Positions 48,501-59,261 of a stretch of DNA of 64,000 nucleotides are shown piece after piece. A model generated the notes under the pieces. It ran no database searches, was not told where the DNA came from, and worked only from the letters and a program-made list of their open reading frames with translations. Each line of letters opens with the position of its first letter. The stretch's first letter is position 1. Source of the stretch: Magnolia sinica (taxonomy: Eukaryota > Streptophyta > Magnoliopsida > Magnoliales > Magnoliaceae); the NCBI RefSeq assembly GCF_029962835.1, contig NC_080577.1:25030501-25094500 (forward strand), in the 5' to 3' direction. The position numbers and the translations under genes are program-made.

Positions 48501-50501
48501 AAATTACCTAATACAAAGGATATATCCCGTGCGATAACCAATACGCATCTGTATCCCAAAGATGCGATACGTAATGCGCCACCGACATTTCAAACACTGG
48601 ACTTCCACATGCTGTCAGCATTACATCACTCTTTTACAAATGCAATTCGGCATTGCAAAATGGCAGTCAATACCAATAAACATCTGCAGTTTTTTCTGAA
48701 AATTATTTCAGAAACAGGGACATCGTGTTCGTATCAATGGAAGCAGTTCACTCTTCCCAAGAACAAATAAAACTAGAGCGCTTAGATTTCCTGGTTATTA
48801 CTCAAAATCTTGGGTTTTTTGGTTACAGATAGATTGAGAAGATTGTACTAGCATTTGAATTCAGGCTCCTGCATTCAGAGGCAACTGTCTTTACAACCAG
48901 ACAATGGGGGAAAAGAAACTTTATTCCAGAACTACACCATCATCTAATTTATCTCAATTACAGCCCCCTCATTCACCTACAGGAAAGCCTACAAGCTTCA
49001 GATATAACAGGAACCATACACCCTGCAATCTGGAAATTCAAAAATCACAAAGAATTCACATTCACAAAATACTAAAAAATTCAAAATGCTACTGTCATCA
49101 ACTAAAGAGTGTGTTCTGGTGTTCCCACATTGTGTCAGACTGGATGCAGCCCACCCAAATCACCTTCTGGATAACTACAAGTCCCACTTGAAGTCATCCA
49201 AATGCCAACTTGGGGCAAAGACACTCCATTTCCAGATGCAGATTCCATTAAAGATGCCTGACTTAAACAAAAAATTAATGTCGACTCATTGAACTAGCAA
49301 ATCTACTACAAGATAGAGATACAAGGGCAACCAGACACCACCACGCAACATCCACAATGGCTACCAATGCATCAAAGGAAAAGAAGAAAAACGCAGCAAT
49401 TATGCACCAGCAAAATGCATACAATCATCACACAGTTATCAAGAAATATAAGTGCAAATTACAAAACATAATACTGCAATCACGACATAAACAGTGATGC
49501 AAGCTCTTCAAAAGATTTCATACAATGCCAACATTCTCCTTCCAACACTGGAACCAAAACACTGCCAAACATTTCTTAAACAATTAAAATAAAAGGAAAT
49601 AATAAATCATGTCAATCATCAATAACAAAAGAAAGAAAAACACAGTTAAACAAAAATTAAGAAAAAACCCCCATAAAAAGAAAAACAATTGTAACAGACT
49701 ATTCCGAAAGAGGCGAAAATCACTTAGCACTTCGCTCTTGTGTTTGAGGAAACAAACCACTGAAATCATCTATGAATGTAACGTAGTAACAATGGTCAGA
49801 GAGTGAAGCAACAGGTGCAAGGCCCCGAACATCAGAATGAAGAATTTCAAGGGAGCCATCGAGGAAAAACAAAAACCAAAAAAAAAAAAAAACTGTTTCT
49901 TAAGGCTTCAAACATTTTTCTTCATAACAGTATCAAAGAATATTACAACAATAACAATAACCAAAACAATAAAAACCGCTAATAACAAATCCACAATCCC
50001 AACAAATCAAAACCCAAATCTCGAAAATGACAAAACCCCACATAATCGTCAATCAAAAGAAATAAATTTAAATTTTTTATTAAAAAAAAAAAAAAAATTA
50101 AGAACTCACTGTGCCACAAAATCTCCACCAAATAAACGAACCCCAAATCCCAATCTCAAAAGTTAAAAAGCCCGATGCCCCCCAACATCTCAAAACACAT
50201 CACAACAAAGAACGAAAAAATAAAATAACAAAATAACAAAAAAATAATAATAATAAAGGAAGAAGAAGAAAAGTCTCACCGTCCTTCCATCAATGGTGTG
50301 CTTGTCCTGAAGAACATGATCAAGAACGGAGGGATCTGAAAATACAACGAAACCAAAACCCCTGGGCCTACCAGTCGCCTTATCCTTCATTATAACCGTC
50401 TGCAACACCTCCCCATACTTCCCAAAATACTCCTTCAGATTGTCCTCCGACGTCTCCCATGAAATCCCCCCTATGAATAGTTTCCCTTGATCTGAATCCA
50501 T
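40073..50501 (-). CDS. RNP1: hnRNP1-like RNA-binding protein (two RRMs, Gly-rich), two exons, 449 aa
   Basis: Nuclear-type RNA-binding protein of the plant heterogeneous nuclear ribonucleoprotein 1 / Musashi-like family (Arabidopsis At4g14300 type), expected in mRNA processing, transport or stability. Exon 1 (50501-50280) gives residues 1-74 with RRM1: RNP2 motif LFIGGI (8-13) and RNP1 RGFGFVVF (47-54). Exon 2 (41200-40073) joins in phase 0 as DGRT-VEAKRALSREEQ and carries RRM2: KIFVGG near 110 and RGFGFISF near 150-157. From about residue 190 the tail is Gly/Tyr/Asn/Ala-rich, likely disordered, with many GYG and YGG units. Length fits the family. The intron of 9079 bp has donor GTGAGACT and acceptor GTTGTTCAG and is packed with transposons. 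No stops in the exons, so probably functional if the intron is spliced. Confidence 0.93.
41290..41695 (+). pseudogene. LINE reverse transcriptase fragment (RT C-terminal part)
   Basis: Plus-strand frame SIGRYLMSLFKCPKVALNHIDKLRQDFLWGDLAKKNRYHL at 41360-41490, then in a shifted frame NEALLGEWW- and FGTEVGAL-like remnants. This block is typical of plant L1-type LINE ORF2 after the polymerase domain. It breaks off near 41695 where unrelated repeats begin. Antisense to the host gene. Confidence 0.85.
41700..42100. repeat. palindrome-rich GTAACGGCCGTTACG repeat
   Basis: From GTGTCCCGAATCCGTTACG on, the sequence is full of CGTAACGG/CCGTTACG inverted units, then AT-rich DNA. This resembles one end of a noncoding inverted-repeat element. 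The other end was not found. Confidence 0.5.
42110..42778. repeat. tandem array of ~163-bp units, about 4 copies
   Basis: The landmark GTAGAACATGTTAATGTGCA starts at 42125, 42282, 42448 and 42614 (periods 157, 166 and 166). A fifth copy is cut at 42778 by the LTR fragment. Units end with AATGGTTTGCTATTTTAATC. Confidence 0.88.
42779..44162 (+). mobile_element. 5' LTR (3' third) of long-LTR chromovirus
   Basis: Matches the 3' part of the 21071-25189 LTR, with the GTGAAAGTCCCTAAACC and GGGAGCCGAGAATGGGG blocks. Ends TTTGAGGCGTGACA at 44162, directly before a primer-binding site. The 5' part of this LTR is missing. Confidence 0.88.
44163..44581 (+). mobile_element. 419-bp internal remnant: PBS, end of pol, PPT
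   Basis: TGGTATCAGAGC at 44168-44179 matches the usual initiator-Met primer site. Near 44379-44440 the frame HRSVDEAS, stop, EHEAEIRVR matches the C-terminal end of Del/Tekay integrase/chromodomain polyproteins. TTTCGATGACGAAATTTTTA then leads to the purine-rich AGGAGGGGAGAG at 44569-44580, right before the 3' LTR. Gag, protease, RT and most of integrase are deleted. This fixes the lineage and the orientation of the LTR family. Confidence 0.85.
44168..44179 (+). promoter_or_regulatory. primer-binding site, tRNA-iMet type
   Basis: TGGTATCAGAGC, five bases after the LTR end. Confidence 0.88.
44582..45885 (+). mobile_element. 3' LTR (5' third) of long-LTR chromovirus
   Basis: Starts TGTGAGGCTCGTATCCTAAT and follows the 5' part of the 21071-25189 LTR, including the CT tract (45547-45590) and a GTCCAGCGTCC hairpin (45741-45764, loop AG). 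Cut near 45885 at a run of G, where LINE sequence resumes. Confidence 0.85.
45741..45764. repeat. perfect 24-nt hairpin, second copy
   Basis: The same 11-bp arms as at 22322-22345, with loop AG in place of CT. Confidence 0.85.
45886..46490 (+). pseudogene. LINE 3' end with zf-RVT domain
   Basis: The frame from about 45905 gives VWHYRAPLKIEALAWLAGRK, RILTIDNLQKG, CLLCMSSAETVNHLLIHCSF and ASKVW, the zinc-binding region (CxxC..HxxxxC) at the C-terminus of plant LINE reverse transcriptases. GAERNGRSFHN-like remnants and a T-rich 3' region end near 46490. Same strand and family type as 41290-41695, but about 100-150 residues between the two pieces are missing. Confidence 0.85.
46494..46904. mobile_element. 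MITE, ~411 bp
   Basis: Starts TTGATACTCTGGTTGTGTAT; the inverted right end is TTGATACCCTGACAGTGTGA. Both run into GATACACAAGCACTTA, giving about 40-bp inverted repeats. No clear target duplication. Related ends occur near 28070 and 29850. Confidence 0.75.
46905..47623 (-). other. intron sequence of hnRNP1-like gene
   Basis: No gene or element ends recognised. A GGCCCAGGCTGTGGGCT-like stretch recurs loosely at 47330-47480. Confidence 0.5.
47624..48600. mobile_element. noncoding inverted-repeat element, ~977 bp
   Basis: Left end CCAATGGTTTAAATATCGAC; inverted right end CCAGTGTTTGAAATGTCGGT. Both continue into GATATATCCC/GATACG-type motifs. Two ~100-bp direct repeats inside (near 47890-47995 and 48190-48290) share GAGACTAATTTCTAAGTATT. 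A truncated second copy is at 54600-55297. No clean target duplication. Confidence 0.68.
48601..50279 (-). other. 5' part of the hnRNP1-like intron
   Basis: AT-rich, with poly-A runs near 49880 and 50080. No element ends or domains recognised. Confidence 0.55.
50280..50501 (-). CDS. RNP1: hnRNP1-like exon 1 (residues 1-74)
   Basis: Starts MDSDQGKLFIGGISWET, the conserved family N-terminus. Ends HTIDGRT exactly before GTGAGACT. Confidence 0.94.
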
Positions 50502-50760
50502 CTCTCTCTCTCTCTCTCTCTCTTCGGGGTTCTTCTCTGAAGAAAAGAGAAGGGGCGAGGGTTTGGGCCGAGGAAAGGCGACTTGGGGCTGGGAGAGAAA
50601 TATCCAATCTTTCTATCTGATCACGCTCAAAGGACGAGGAGAGAGAAAAAAGAAAAAATATATATATATTGGACGGATGAGATGCGGCGGATTGGACGGT
50701 TTGGATGTCTTGAGAGTGTGGGGGAGAAGGATTGAAGGCGGAGATTTTAGGGTTTGATTG
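50502..50760 (-). promoter_or_regulatory. 5' UTR and core promoter of hnRNP1-like gene
   Basis: A (GA)n tract (50502-50522, coding strand) adjoins the ATG. A TATATATATA run at 50659-50669 lies about 160 bp upstream and could be the TATA box. Assignment by position only. Confidence 0.5.
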
Positions 50761-50779
50761 GATGTTGTCGAATGGTATT

Positions 50780-51170
50780 TGTATTGACGTACGGGGGGCC
50801 TGCGTACAGGGGGTTGACGCTGGATGGTAAGAGAGTGTTACAGCCGAACTCTGTGGGCTTACCGTGATGTACGTGCGTGACATCCACCCCGTCCATCAGT
50901 TTAGACACCTCATGCTAGGACGTAAGCCCGCGATCAGAACGGTCCAGAATTCAAGTAGGCCACACCACAGAGAACAGTAGGGATGGGAACCCACCATTGT
51001 AATCTTCCTAGGGCCACTATTTATACTCCATCTGACCCGTTGATCATGTGACACATGCTAAGATGAAGCGATCTAAATCCAGCCTGATTCAAATTTCAGG
51101 TGGGCCACACTCAAAGAATCTAGAGATTTTAATCGTGATTTTGCACTCTTACACCTTAGTTTTGGGTCGC
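50780..51170. mobile_element. MITE-like fragment upstream of hnRNP1-like gene
   Basis: Contains CTCTGTGGGCTTACCGTGATGTACGTG and CCACACCACAGAGAACAGTAG, the body modules of neighbouring MITEs. The ends are unclear. Confidence 0.45.
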
Positions 51171-51511
51171 ACTGGCTCTTGTTATGTACGGTAAAAGTGA
51201 AGTGGCTCAGCTGATGGATGGAGGGGAAGGGATGTCCCTTGTGCCCGGTCCGGTCGGAAATGACTTTAGTATCCTTGTTTGGATTTTTTGGTCTCGGAAA
51301 AGCTTTACTAGACGCGTGTCAGTGAAGCTCATGTATCAATCACCACATGTGCCAGCAGGGCATATGGGGATGAGATCTAATCCATGCATCATGACCGTCT
51401 ATTCCTTTTTCATGCTTTTACAAAAGAATCAGGTTAGTCAGTAATGTAATAAGTTGGGCCAAAGCTGACAAATGTACGGCTTAAATTAACTTTAACCAAA
51501 GTTCTCTATGC

Positions 51512-52662
51512 GGAAGCGGATTGGCTGGTGTACCACACAACAGCTATATAGCTGCTGTAGGTACGTGTCGTGCGAAGACGAGCACAGACGCGGAAACGGA
51601 TTGGCTACTCCCCCTGACACCGGCCAATGGCTGGTGGTCGGTGCTTTGTGGGCCCCACCATGATGTATTTGTTTCATCCATTCCGTCCATATATGTTTAA
51701 AGATCATATTAATGTATGATACCAAAGATGAGGTATATCCCAATCTCAAGTGGACCACATTACAAGAAACAGTTTTGAATGAGTATTGACCATTACAAAC
51801 ATTTTGGGGCCATAAAAGTTTTGGATCAAGTAGAATTTTGTTTTTTCCCTTCATCTGGGCCTGTATGACCTAATCTACATATTGGATGTCAAATAAACAG
51901 TACAGCAGGCCTTCGGAGGATTTTAATGGTGGATATCCAATAACTATTGTTTTCATGTGGTGTGGTCCACATGAGATTTATATCTCTCTCATTTTTGGGA
52001 TCAAGCACTAAAATGATCTTTAAAAATGGATTTTAAAAAATACATCATGGTGGGGCCCACAGTGCACCGGCCACTAGCCATGAGGCTGGTGGCCCGCGGA
52101 GTAGCCAATCTGTTCCCCACAAACGCTCCTCGCTCCGAGTTACACGAACGGTTCAAAGGAGATCAAAGTTACATGGCCCCATAGTGATGTATTTATTATA
52201 TTTACACGTTTATCTATTTTAAGATCATTTTAGAGCATTACACAAAAAATGATTCATATCCAAAGATCATCCGAACAACACCAAAATATAGCAGCGGAGA
52301 TAATGATTTTCACCATTAAACAATTCCTAGAGCCCCTCATGACGTTTATTTTCCATCCAATCTGTTCATAAGGTCACAAAGACCTAAATGAAGAAGAAAA
52401 AACAAATTTCAAATTCATCCAAAACTTCCATGACCCCAAAAAGGGTTTCAGTGGTACACGTTCAATCTCCCACTGCTTTTGCAGTGTGGTCCACTTGATA
52501 GTTAGATCTGTTTTATTTTTTGTCTCCAGCCTTAAGACGATCTCGCCAAGTTGATGGACGGTTTGGATATAACACATACGTCATGATCAGACCCATAAAA
52601 CTTGCTGACATCAATACACCAGCTATACAGCTGGTATGAGGTACACCAGTCAATCCGCTTCC
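51512..52662. mobile_element. MULE-like non-autonomous element, 1151 bp
   Basis: Starts GGAAGCGGATTGGCTGGTGT; the inverted right end is GGAAGCGGATTGACTGGTGT. A perfect 9-bp duplication TCTCTATGC flanks it (51503-51511 and 52663-52671). Subterminal palindromes CAGCTATATAGCTG (51541-51554) and CCAGCTATACAGCTGG (52619-52634) lie inside the two ends. A second MITE is nested at 51592-52117. No transposase. Confidence 0.9.
51592..52117. mobile_element. MULE-like MITE nested in the 51512-52662 element
   Basis: Same family as 27247-27747: starts GGAAACGGATTGGCTACTCC and ends CCAATCTGTTCCC. The flanks CACAGACGC and CACAAACGC form a 9-bp duplication with one mismatch. Confidence 0.85.
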
Positions 52663-53005
52663 TCTCTATGCCATCAATAGAGCTGGGCATGTCTGACCCA
52701 ATCCGGTGGATCCGACTGGACCCGGCCTGATCTGATCTGAACCAATGGCCTGGATTGGCGTCGATCGAGCTGAGCCATTCAGATCCGAATGCTTTTCGGA
52801 TCAAGTTCAAATAGTGGGCAATCCAGACCAATTCTATCTGAAACCTGATCCGATCCAGAGCGGATAAACCACGTGCGTTCACGGGGACGATGATATTATA
52901 TAATCGTATTATCACATTCAGTATGAGAGAGAGAGCTTTCATTTTCAATAAGAGAAAGAGCTTTAACGAGAGATGGAGCTTTGGTGAGAGAGAGACGGAG
53001 CTTTC

Positions 53006-53007
<2 letters not shown>

Positions 53008-53061
<54 letters not shown>
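53008..53061. repeat. (GA)n microsatellite
   Basis: About 27 GA units. Confidence 0.95.
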
Positions 53062-53066
<5 letters not shown>

Positions 53067-53081
53067 ATTCAGACAAAACAG

Positions 53082-53563
53082 ATTGGCTACTACCCCTACC
53101 ACCAGCTCCGTCACTGGTGGTGAGTGCTCTGTGGGCCCCACCATGATATATGTGTTTCATCCATTCCGTTCATCCATTTTTTAAGATCATTTTAGGACTT
53201 GATCCCAAAAATGAGATGCATATAAATCTCAAGTCAATCACACCACGGGAAAACAATAGTGATTGGATATCCATCATTAAAATCCACCTAAGGCCCACTG
53301 TACTATTTATTTGACATCCAATCTGTTGATTAGGTCATGCAGGCCCAAATGAAGGGAATAAACAAAGATTAGCTTGATTCAAAACTTTTATGGCCCCCAA
53401 AAAGTTTTTAATGATTGACACTCATTGAACATTGTTTCCTTTAATGTGGTCCACTTGATATTGGGATATACCTGATTTTTAGTTTCTTATGATAAAATGA
53501 TATGGACAAATAGATGGTCATAATGGATGAAACACATACATCATGGAGGGGCCCACAGAGCAC
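53082..53563. mobile_element. third MULE-like MITE copy, right end lost
   Basis: Begins CAGATTGGCTACTACCCCTA and follows the 27247-27747 copy through the central block to GGGGCCCACAGAGCACTGA, then changes to unrelated sequence. The terminal ~45 bp on the right are missing. Confidence 0.75.
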
Positions 53564-54599
53564 TGAGTTGTTGTAGTGCTATAGGTACGTGTACGGTGTA
53601 GTTATAGCTGTAGCTGTCAGGATTTCAGTGAGATTTTAGTGAAAGATGGGTACTGACTCTCCTCGAGCTCCGAGTTGTACGAACGGTTTAAAAGGAGATC
53701 AACGTTATATGGGCCCCACAGTGATGTATTTATTATACCTATACTGTTCATATATTTTTAGAGATCATTATAGTGCATTATCCAAAAAATGAATAATATC
53801 CAAAGATCATCTAGACCACACCACAAATAGCTGAAGAGATAATGATTTTCACCATTAAACAATTCATGCGGTCCACTTGATAGTTAGATCTTTCTTATTT
53901 TTTGTCTCAAGCCTTAAGACGAGCTTGCCAAATGAATGGACGGTTTGGATATAACACATACCCTATGATCAAACCCATAGAACTTGCTAACCTCAATACA
54001 GCAAAGTGCACCTAAGTATGCACTTTTGTGCTGTGCACGTAAGCCTATGCCTCGAGCTTTGAGTTGTACGAACGGTTTAAAGGAGATCAAAGTTATATGG
54101 CCCCATAGTGATGTATTTATTATATTTACAATGTTCATATATTTTTAGAGATCATTTTAGAGCATTTGAAGAAAAAAATAATCACATCTAAAGCTTAAAT
54201 GGACCACACCGACAATAGCAGCGAGGATACCTGAACCTTGCCCAATCCGATCCGATCGTTTTTTCTAACCAAGTTGGACTCGGATCGGATTAGGCCGTAT
54301 ACACTTCGAATCGGTTTGAGTTAGGTGATCGGGACTTGGCCCCGGATCGAATCGAGTTTGGGTCAGGCTGTTGAGATTTAGAATTGGATCGGGTTAGACC
54401 CAATCCGGTCGGACTCGGTCCGATGCCCAGCTCTATGATATCAACCTTTTTTTACAAAAATTTACTCACCTGATGAGAGCTCACCATCTGGCTTTTGGGT
54501 GAGAAGGTCCGTAGTTGGAACCACATGCTTGAAGGCTTAGATAGTGTACTTGTTTCTATCAAGCTAGCCCATGCGCAGGGGTGTAAATAGTATGTAATA

Positions 54600-55297
54600 T
54601 ATAGGTAATGTTTTAAACAACTAAGATATCGTCCAATATATCCTACCCACCATATATCATTTATTGCATATGTGCAATACAAAATTCATAATTAATACTG
54701 ATATATTTTATATGTTTGATCCGATGAATATTTTCAATTTTTGATATTTTTTTTATTGAAATTATATTAAATCAGTTTTAAATGGTTATAAATTTATTAG
54801 TTATTTATGTTTTGTATGGAAAAAAAAAATTGAAATTGGAACTTTGATTTCGATATCCATTGGTTATTCATGTTCTTCATGTTTTTTACTAAATTTTCCT
54901 TCAATGAAGTATTAATTAGGACTAATTTTACAATATTTAAGAGTGTTTAATGAAATGATCATCACATAAACTCTAATTTTGAAATTCGAATGTAGGTGAT
55001 TCGATTTGGAAAAAAAATTCAAAAATTCAAAAAAAAAATCAATTTCTTCCAAATTGCTTACAATGTTGCACTCCAAACATGAAATCAAACATGTTAGGAG
55101 TGTTTGATGAGATGATCATTGTTTAGTTATTGTTAATTTTTAAAAAATAAAAATCATTCTGAATAAAAAATTATTAAAATATTAAATTATTTTTTCAAAA
55201 ATTTTCTTTCAATATGTTGTCAATTGAGACTAATTTTGAAGTATTTAGGAGTATTTGATGAAATAATCATCACATACACTCTAAATGTTATACATTC
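54600..55297. mobile_element. truncated copy of the 47624-48600 element
   Basis: Begins with the AATGTTTTAAACAACTAAGATATCG terminus region, follows the other copy through both internal direct repeats, and stops near 55297 (CACTCTAAATGTTATACATTC), where LTR-like sequence begins. Confidence 0.7.
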
Positions 55298-56285
55298 ATA
55301 AGAAAGAACAAAGAGTGATATTGACCGTGGATTTCCATGATCAACTGTGGGTTACTGGATAGAGAGTTACAGCCAACTGTGGACATGGTCGGTCGACCGT
55401 AAAAGTGCGAAAGCTGTTGCATGATTTTGTGAAAAGAGCTGGAATTTTCTATAACCCCAAGGTCAATGGAGAATTTTCTATACAAGGAGGCCTCTAACAC
55501 GTCACAAATCATCCTATAACAAAGGGGAGAGACAGAGCGAGAGAGAGAGAGAGAGCAGCTCAAGGGTGGAGCGGCTACGCCAACGTCCCCACCACATTTT
55601 CCTACTTTTCTAGTCTAGTTTCTTTGTTTTTCTTTTTAAGAGGTGGCTATGTCTAGCTAATCTCTTAGCTAAGGCTAAGGGGTGAAGCTTCTACTTAGTT
55701 TCGATGTTATAGTTCATTTTCATTCATATATTGAATTTCATGGTGATTATTTTATTGAATTAGATTTGAAATTTACTTAATAAGCTTTTGAGTTGTTTAT
55801 TTATGAATCTGTTATGAACTCTGATTATATTGGATGCTCTGATTTAGCAATGGCTTAGCTTTATTAGAAAATAAATCAATCTGTAAAATTTATTGATCCA
55901 TTATAGACTACGGGCACAATAGATAATTGAATTCCCTATAATTGATGTCCAAGTGCTTCATAAGAGAATCGTTCTACTGAATTCATATATTATTTGGATG
56001 TTTATGAATGGATTAACTGTTTTATCTTCCAAGTAAAATGAATCATTATTCGATTCTAATTGAGTTATCAGAGTGAATCGATGAACTAAACATTATAATT
56101 ACTATAAGTGGATCCCTGGATCCTTAGTTATTCTAATTATTATTTTTCACCCTAATCATTTGCTAGATTTCTTAACTTTAGATATAGATTAGTCTTAGTT
56201 GTGTTCTACCCAATTCTTGTACTTGTGAATCAATCTCGGCCTCACCGAGTTATTACTACGTCACCGCCCTACGCTTGGAGTTGGT
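55298..56285 (+). mobile_element. Athila-like LTR fragment
   Basis: Shares with the LTR at 12274-13598 (reversed) the blocks CTCTTAGCTAAGGCTAAGG and CACCGAGTTATTACTACGTC in the same order. It ends abruptly near 56285 without a primer site. Confidence 0.65.
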
Positions 56286-57557
56286 GAACACATGGTGAAA
56301 TGTAACAATACCTAAATAAGACCGATTGGGTAGGCCATGTCGTAAAATCGAATGGTTCCCACATTCACGACCTGATGACTTTGCATCACGCCAAGAAATA
56401 AGAAAAGGTTATTTACCCCAGAGTAAAGGTGTAAGGAACTATGACCAGAGACTTTCACAACAACTCCATTGAACCCCGAAGCAACGCATTTTTAACACTT
56501 CTTATCATAAATCATACAGCCATCTCGGACACTCGAGAATGGTTAAACCTACGGTAGCGCAATAGGACTATTGGACGATGGTCATCCATCAGAAGATCCC
56601 AGAACCATCTCATGAGTTGACCATAACTCAGAAGCGTCATCTGTAAAGACCTCGGCCACAGACTTGTTTACTGGCCATGCACCATGTGAATGCTGCTCTA
56701 GATAAATTCACAGTCCACCAATGGTCGTCCCTACCCAAGCCATAAATCATACCCTATTGACAGTCTCAGTCGCAAGAGCGACCCAGTGTACAGACATAAA
56801 GAAACACGACAATACCTCGACAAGACTGGTTAGGTGGGCCACGTCATAAAACATAAGGTTCTTTACCTATTAAACTCCAATGCAACTCGAATGCTTATGA
56901 TCGTTAATCAGATAGCCATCCCAAAAAGCCCGAAAATGGTTAAACATACTGCAACGCGATGAGATCGCTAGATGACGGTCATCCATCAGAATTTTTTAAA
57001 ACCATCTCATAAGTTGACCAGAACTCAAAAGTGTCATATGCAAAGACAATGGGTGTGGAAGAAGCACGTTATCCAGAAGAATAGGTGGCCATTAGCATAG
57101 CGTTTGAGACCATGGGTGAGAGTTCTAAACATTAGTGGCACATCATCCAGTTCCACTTCAATCGAGCTTAAAAACCTATATATGGAAGAATACCTTAAAG
57201 AGAATAGCTCGTATCTAAAGGATTCTCTCAATAATAATTTGTTACTCAAAAGTCCATCCCAGATGCATGAGACTCTAGAAAACTTCAGGGAGGAAGTGAA
57301 TTAAAGAAACCCATGGAATGAAATGAAAAGGCCAAAGTGTGATTCAAAAGCCTACAACATTGTTTATAGTAGGCTATAATATGGTCCTAGCTCTCTCGTC
57401 AGTCTTCTAAGCAAAGCCAGACTAGCCAAATCATATGGTAGGGAATGTTGAAGAAGAAGCTCCCAAGTTATCGGATCATCATTTGTCACCATTAGCCAAG
57501 GATACAATGCAAGGCCGATCATTGCAATTGAGAAAGGAAACAAGGCAAGAAGGTTAT
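56286..57557 (+). mobile_element. gypsy-type internal sequence with ~510-bp direct repeat
   Basis: Two related blocks start at about 56300 and 56810 (GACCGATTGGGTAGGCCATGT / GACTGGTTAGGTGGGCCACGT) and share GACGGTCATCCATCAGAA and ACCATCTCAT(A/G)AGTTGACCA. The second has internal deletions. A 66-codon frame at 57104-57304 may be gag-derived but is not recognisable. It is the left flank of the solo LTR. Confidence 0.5.
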
Positions 57558-59261
57558 TGTCACACCCCAAACTCAGAAACTAGGCTCACAAAATTCCCGA
57601 TCGCCGAATTCGGTGCCGATAGCCTCCGTAGTACCCCATTCTTGGATCCTAGCACCCATGCGACAGATTCCGATCCTGGGATCCTATAAGGAGGATTTTC
57701 GACATGAATTTATCTCATAAGAAGCATAACTACAAGTATACGCAAATCACAAGAACAACATCATCACCACATATTCACTAATAAAAACATTCGAGTACAA
57801 TGCAAAAAGGGAAATACATGCATATAATAAAATCTTCACAAAGCTCAGTCGCATGCTCCTGCTCCTGCTAAACTACGACCACGTCCAGACATCACCTGCA
57901 CGCATCTATCGTGCATAAGCTTATTGCTAAACTATGACCACGTCCAGACATCACCTGCACACATCTATCGTGCATAAGCTTATAGAAAGTTTAGAGAGTG
58001 GTGTAAGTGTGTGCGCAAGATAAGTGCCAAGCATGCAAATATCAAAGTAAGCGGAAATACTAACAAGTCCATATAAATGTCATCAACCTCATTCAGGATA
58101 TGCGATGCAAAAACATAGCAAGCCAATGTCATATACTAAGAAAGTAATGTGGAAACATAATGAGTCAAATATCAGATACCAATGATGTAATACAATATAC
58201 AATTCTGAAGAGCTACGAATACCATCAACCTCATCTAGGTCATACAAATGCAAAATATAACAACCCAAAATACCAGATGCCGTAGACGTAATGCAAAATG
58301 CTGTGTGAATGAAATAACCAAGATGGAGTGTGAAGTCAGGATGATAGTATGTGGTATCATAGGGTATGGGATCTATCACAAGGGACTTCTATCCAAACCA
58401 GTCTCATACCTAAATTTGGATAGATAGACTCAATGTGGTAAACTCCTAATCTCAGGTTGGTCGTGTGCCCCGAGCGAAATTCTAGCCACTGCGAAGGTAC
58501 ACATGATAACTTGATTGCGCACCACCAGCCCGAGTGGATAGTGAATGAATGAGTAAAATGCTGAGTATGCAACTCCTGCTCCATAAATCAGCATTGTACA
58601 TCTCTAGGATCATCACCGGGGTCTAATACACTCCAAACTGGCTACTGTCTCGGCCGGCTGCGTAGCCCAGCAAGTGGAAAAGACCTCACTACCTGCCTGC
58701 TAGCAGTATACCAATGCCTACCTGCCTCATCGATAATGGACCCATTTGGGAGCTGGTCAAACTCAACCTACTGGTATAAGGCCACACCCCCTCCCAACCA
58801 ACCACGATATAGTGGGAGACGCGACTTACCGGTATTCGGCACTCGGGCGCTCATGTATCCACTTGGTCTAGATATCGGGGCATCTCCTAGGCACAGCGGT
58901 TTAGGGACTTTCACCCACAGACATCTAAAGTGCCCAGATGCTTGAACCAAATATTTCTGGTATCCCATCTGGCCATTTATGACATGCCTGTGGAGGCCAT
59001 AACCCTAATGTCGCTAGGGCGTACAGTAATCACAATCACACAATGCAAGATACAGAAGTCATGCAGTCTAATTATGCATCAATCCCGCGCATACCATACG
59101 CTCATGTGGGATAACTCCACCTATTAGGGAGTCTCATAAACCACCTGCACTATGGCATATACAATTGTCAATCACATCTCATAACAAACATGTACATCAT
59201 GCATATGGGTATGTATCATGATGTTAAGCTGTCACATACTGATAATCGGTATTAATAACCG

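Larger units (their letters stand above)
52678..54435. mobile_element. hAT-like non-autonomous element, ~1.76 kb, composite
   Basis: Starts TAGAGCTGGGCATG and ends CGATGCCCAGCTCTA, with CCGATCC/GGATCGG subterminal motifs in both ends. The flanks match at only 6 of 8 positions (GCCATCAA, GATATCAA). Inside are a (GA)n tract, a truncated MITE and segments resembling 52130-52600. No transposase. Confidence 0.65.

Noticed and set aside
47624..48600. A 9-bp target duplication for this element
   Set aside because: The best flank match (CTGGTTCCA versus CTGGACTTC) is too weak to claim.
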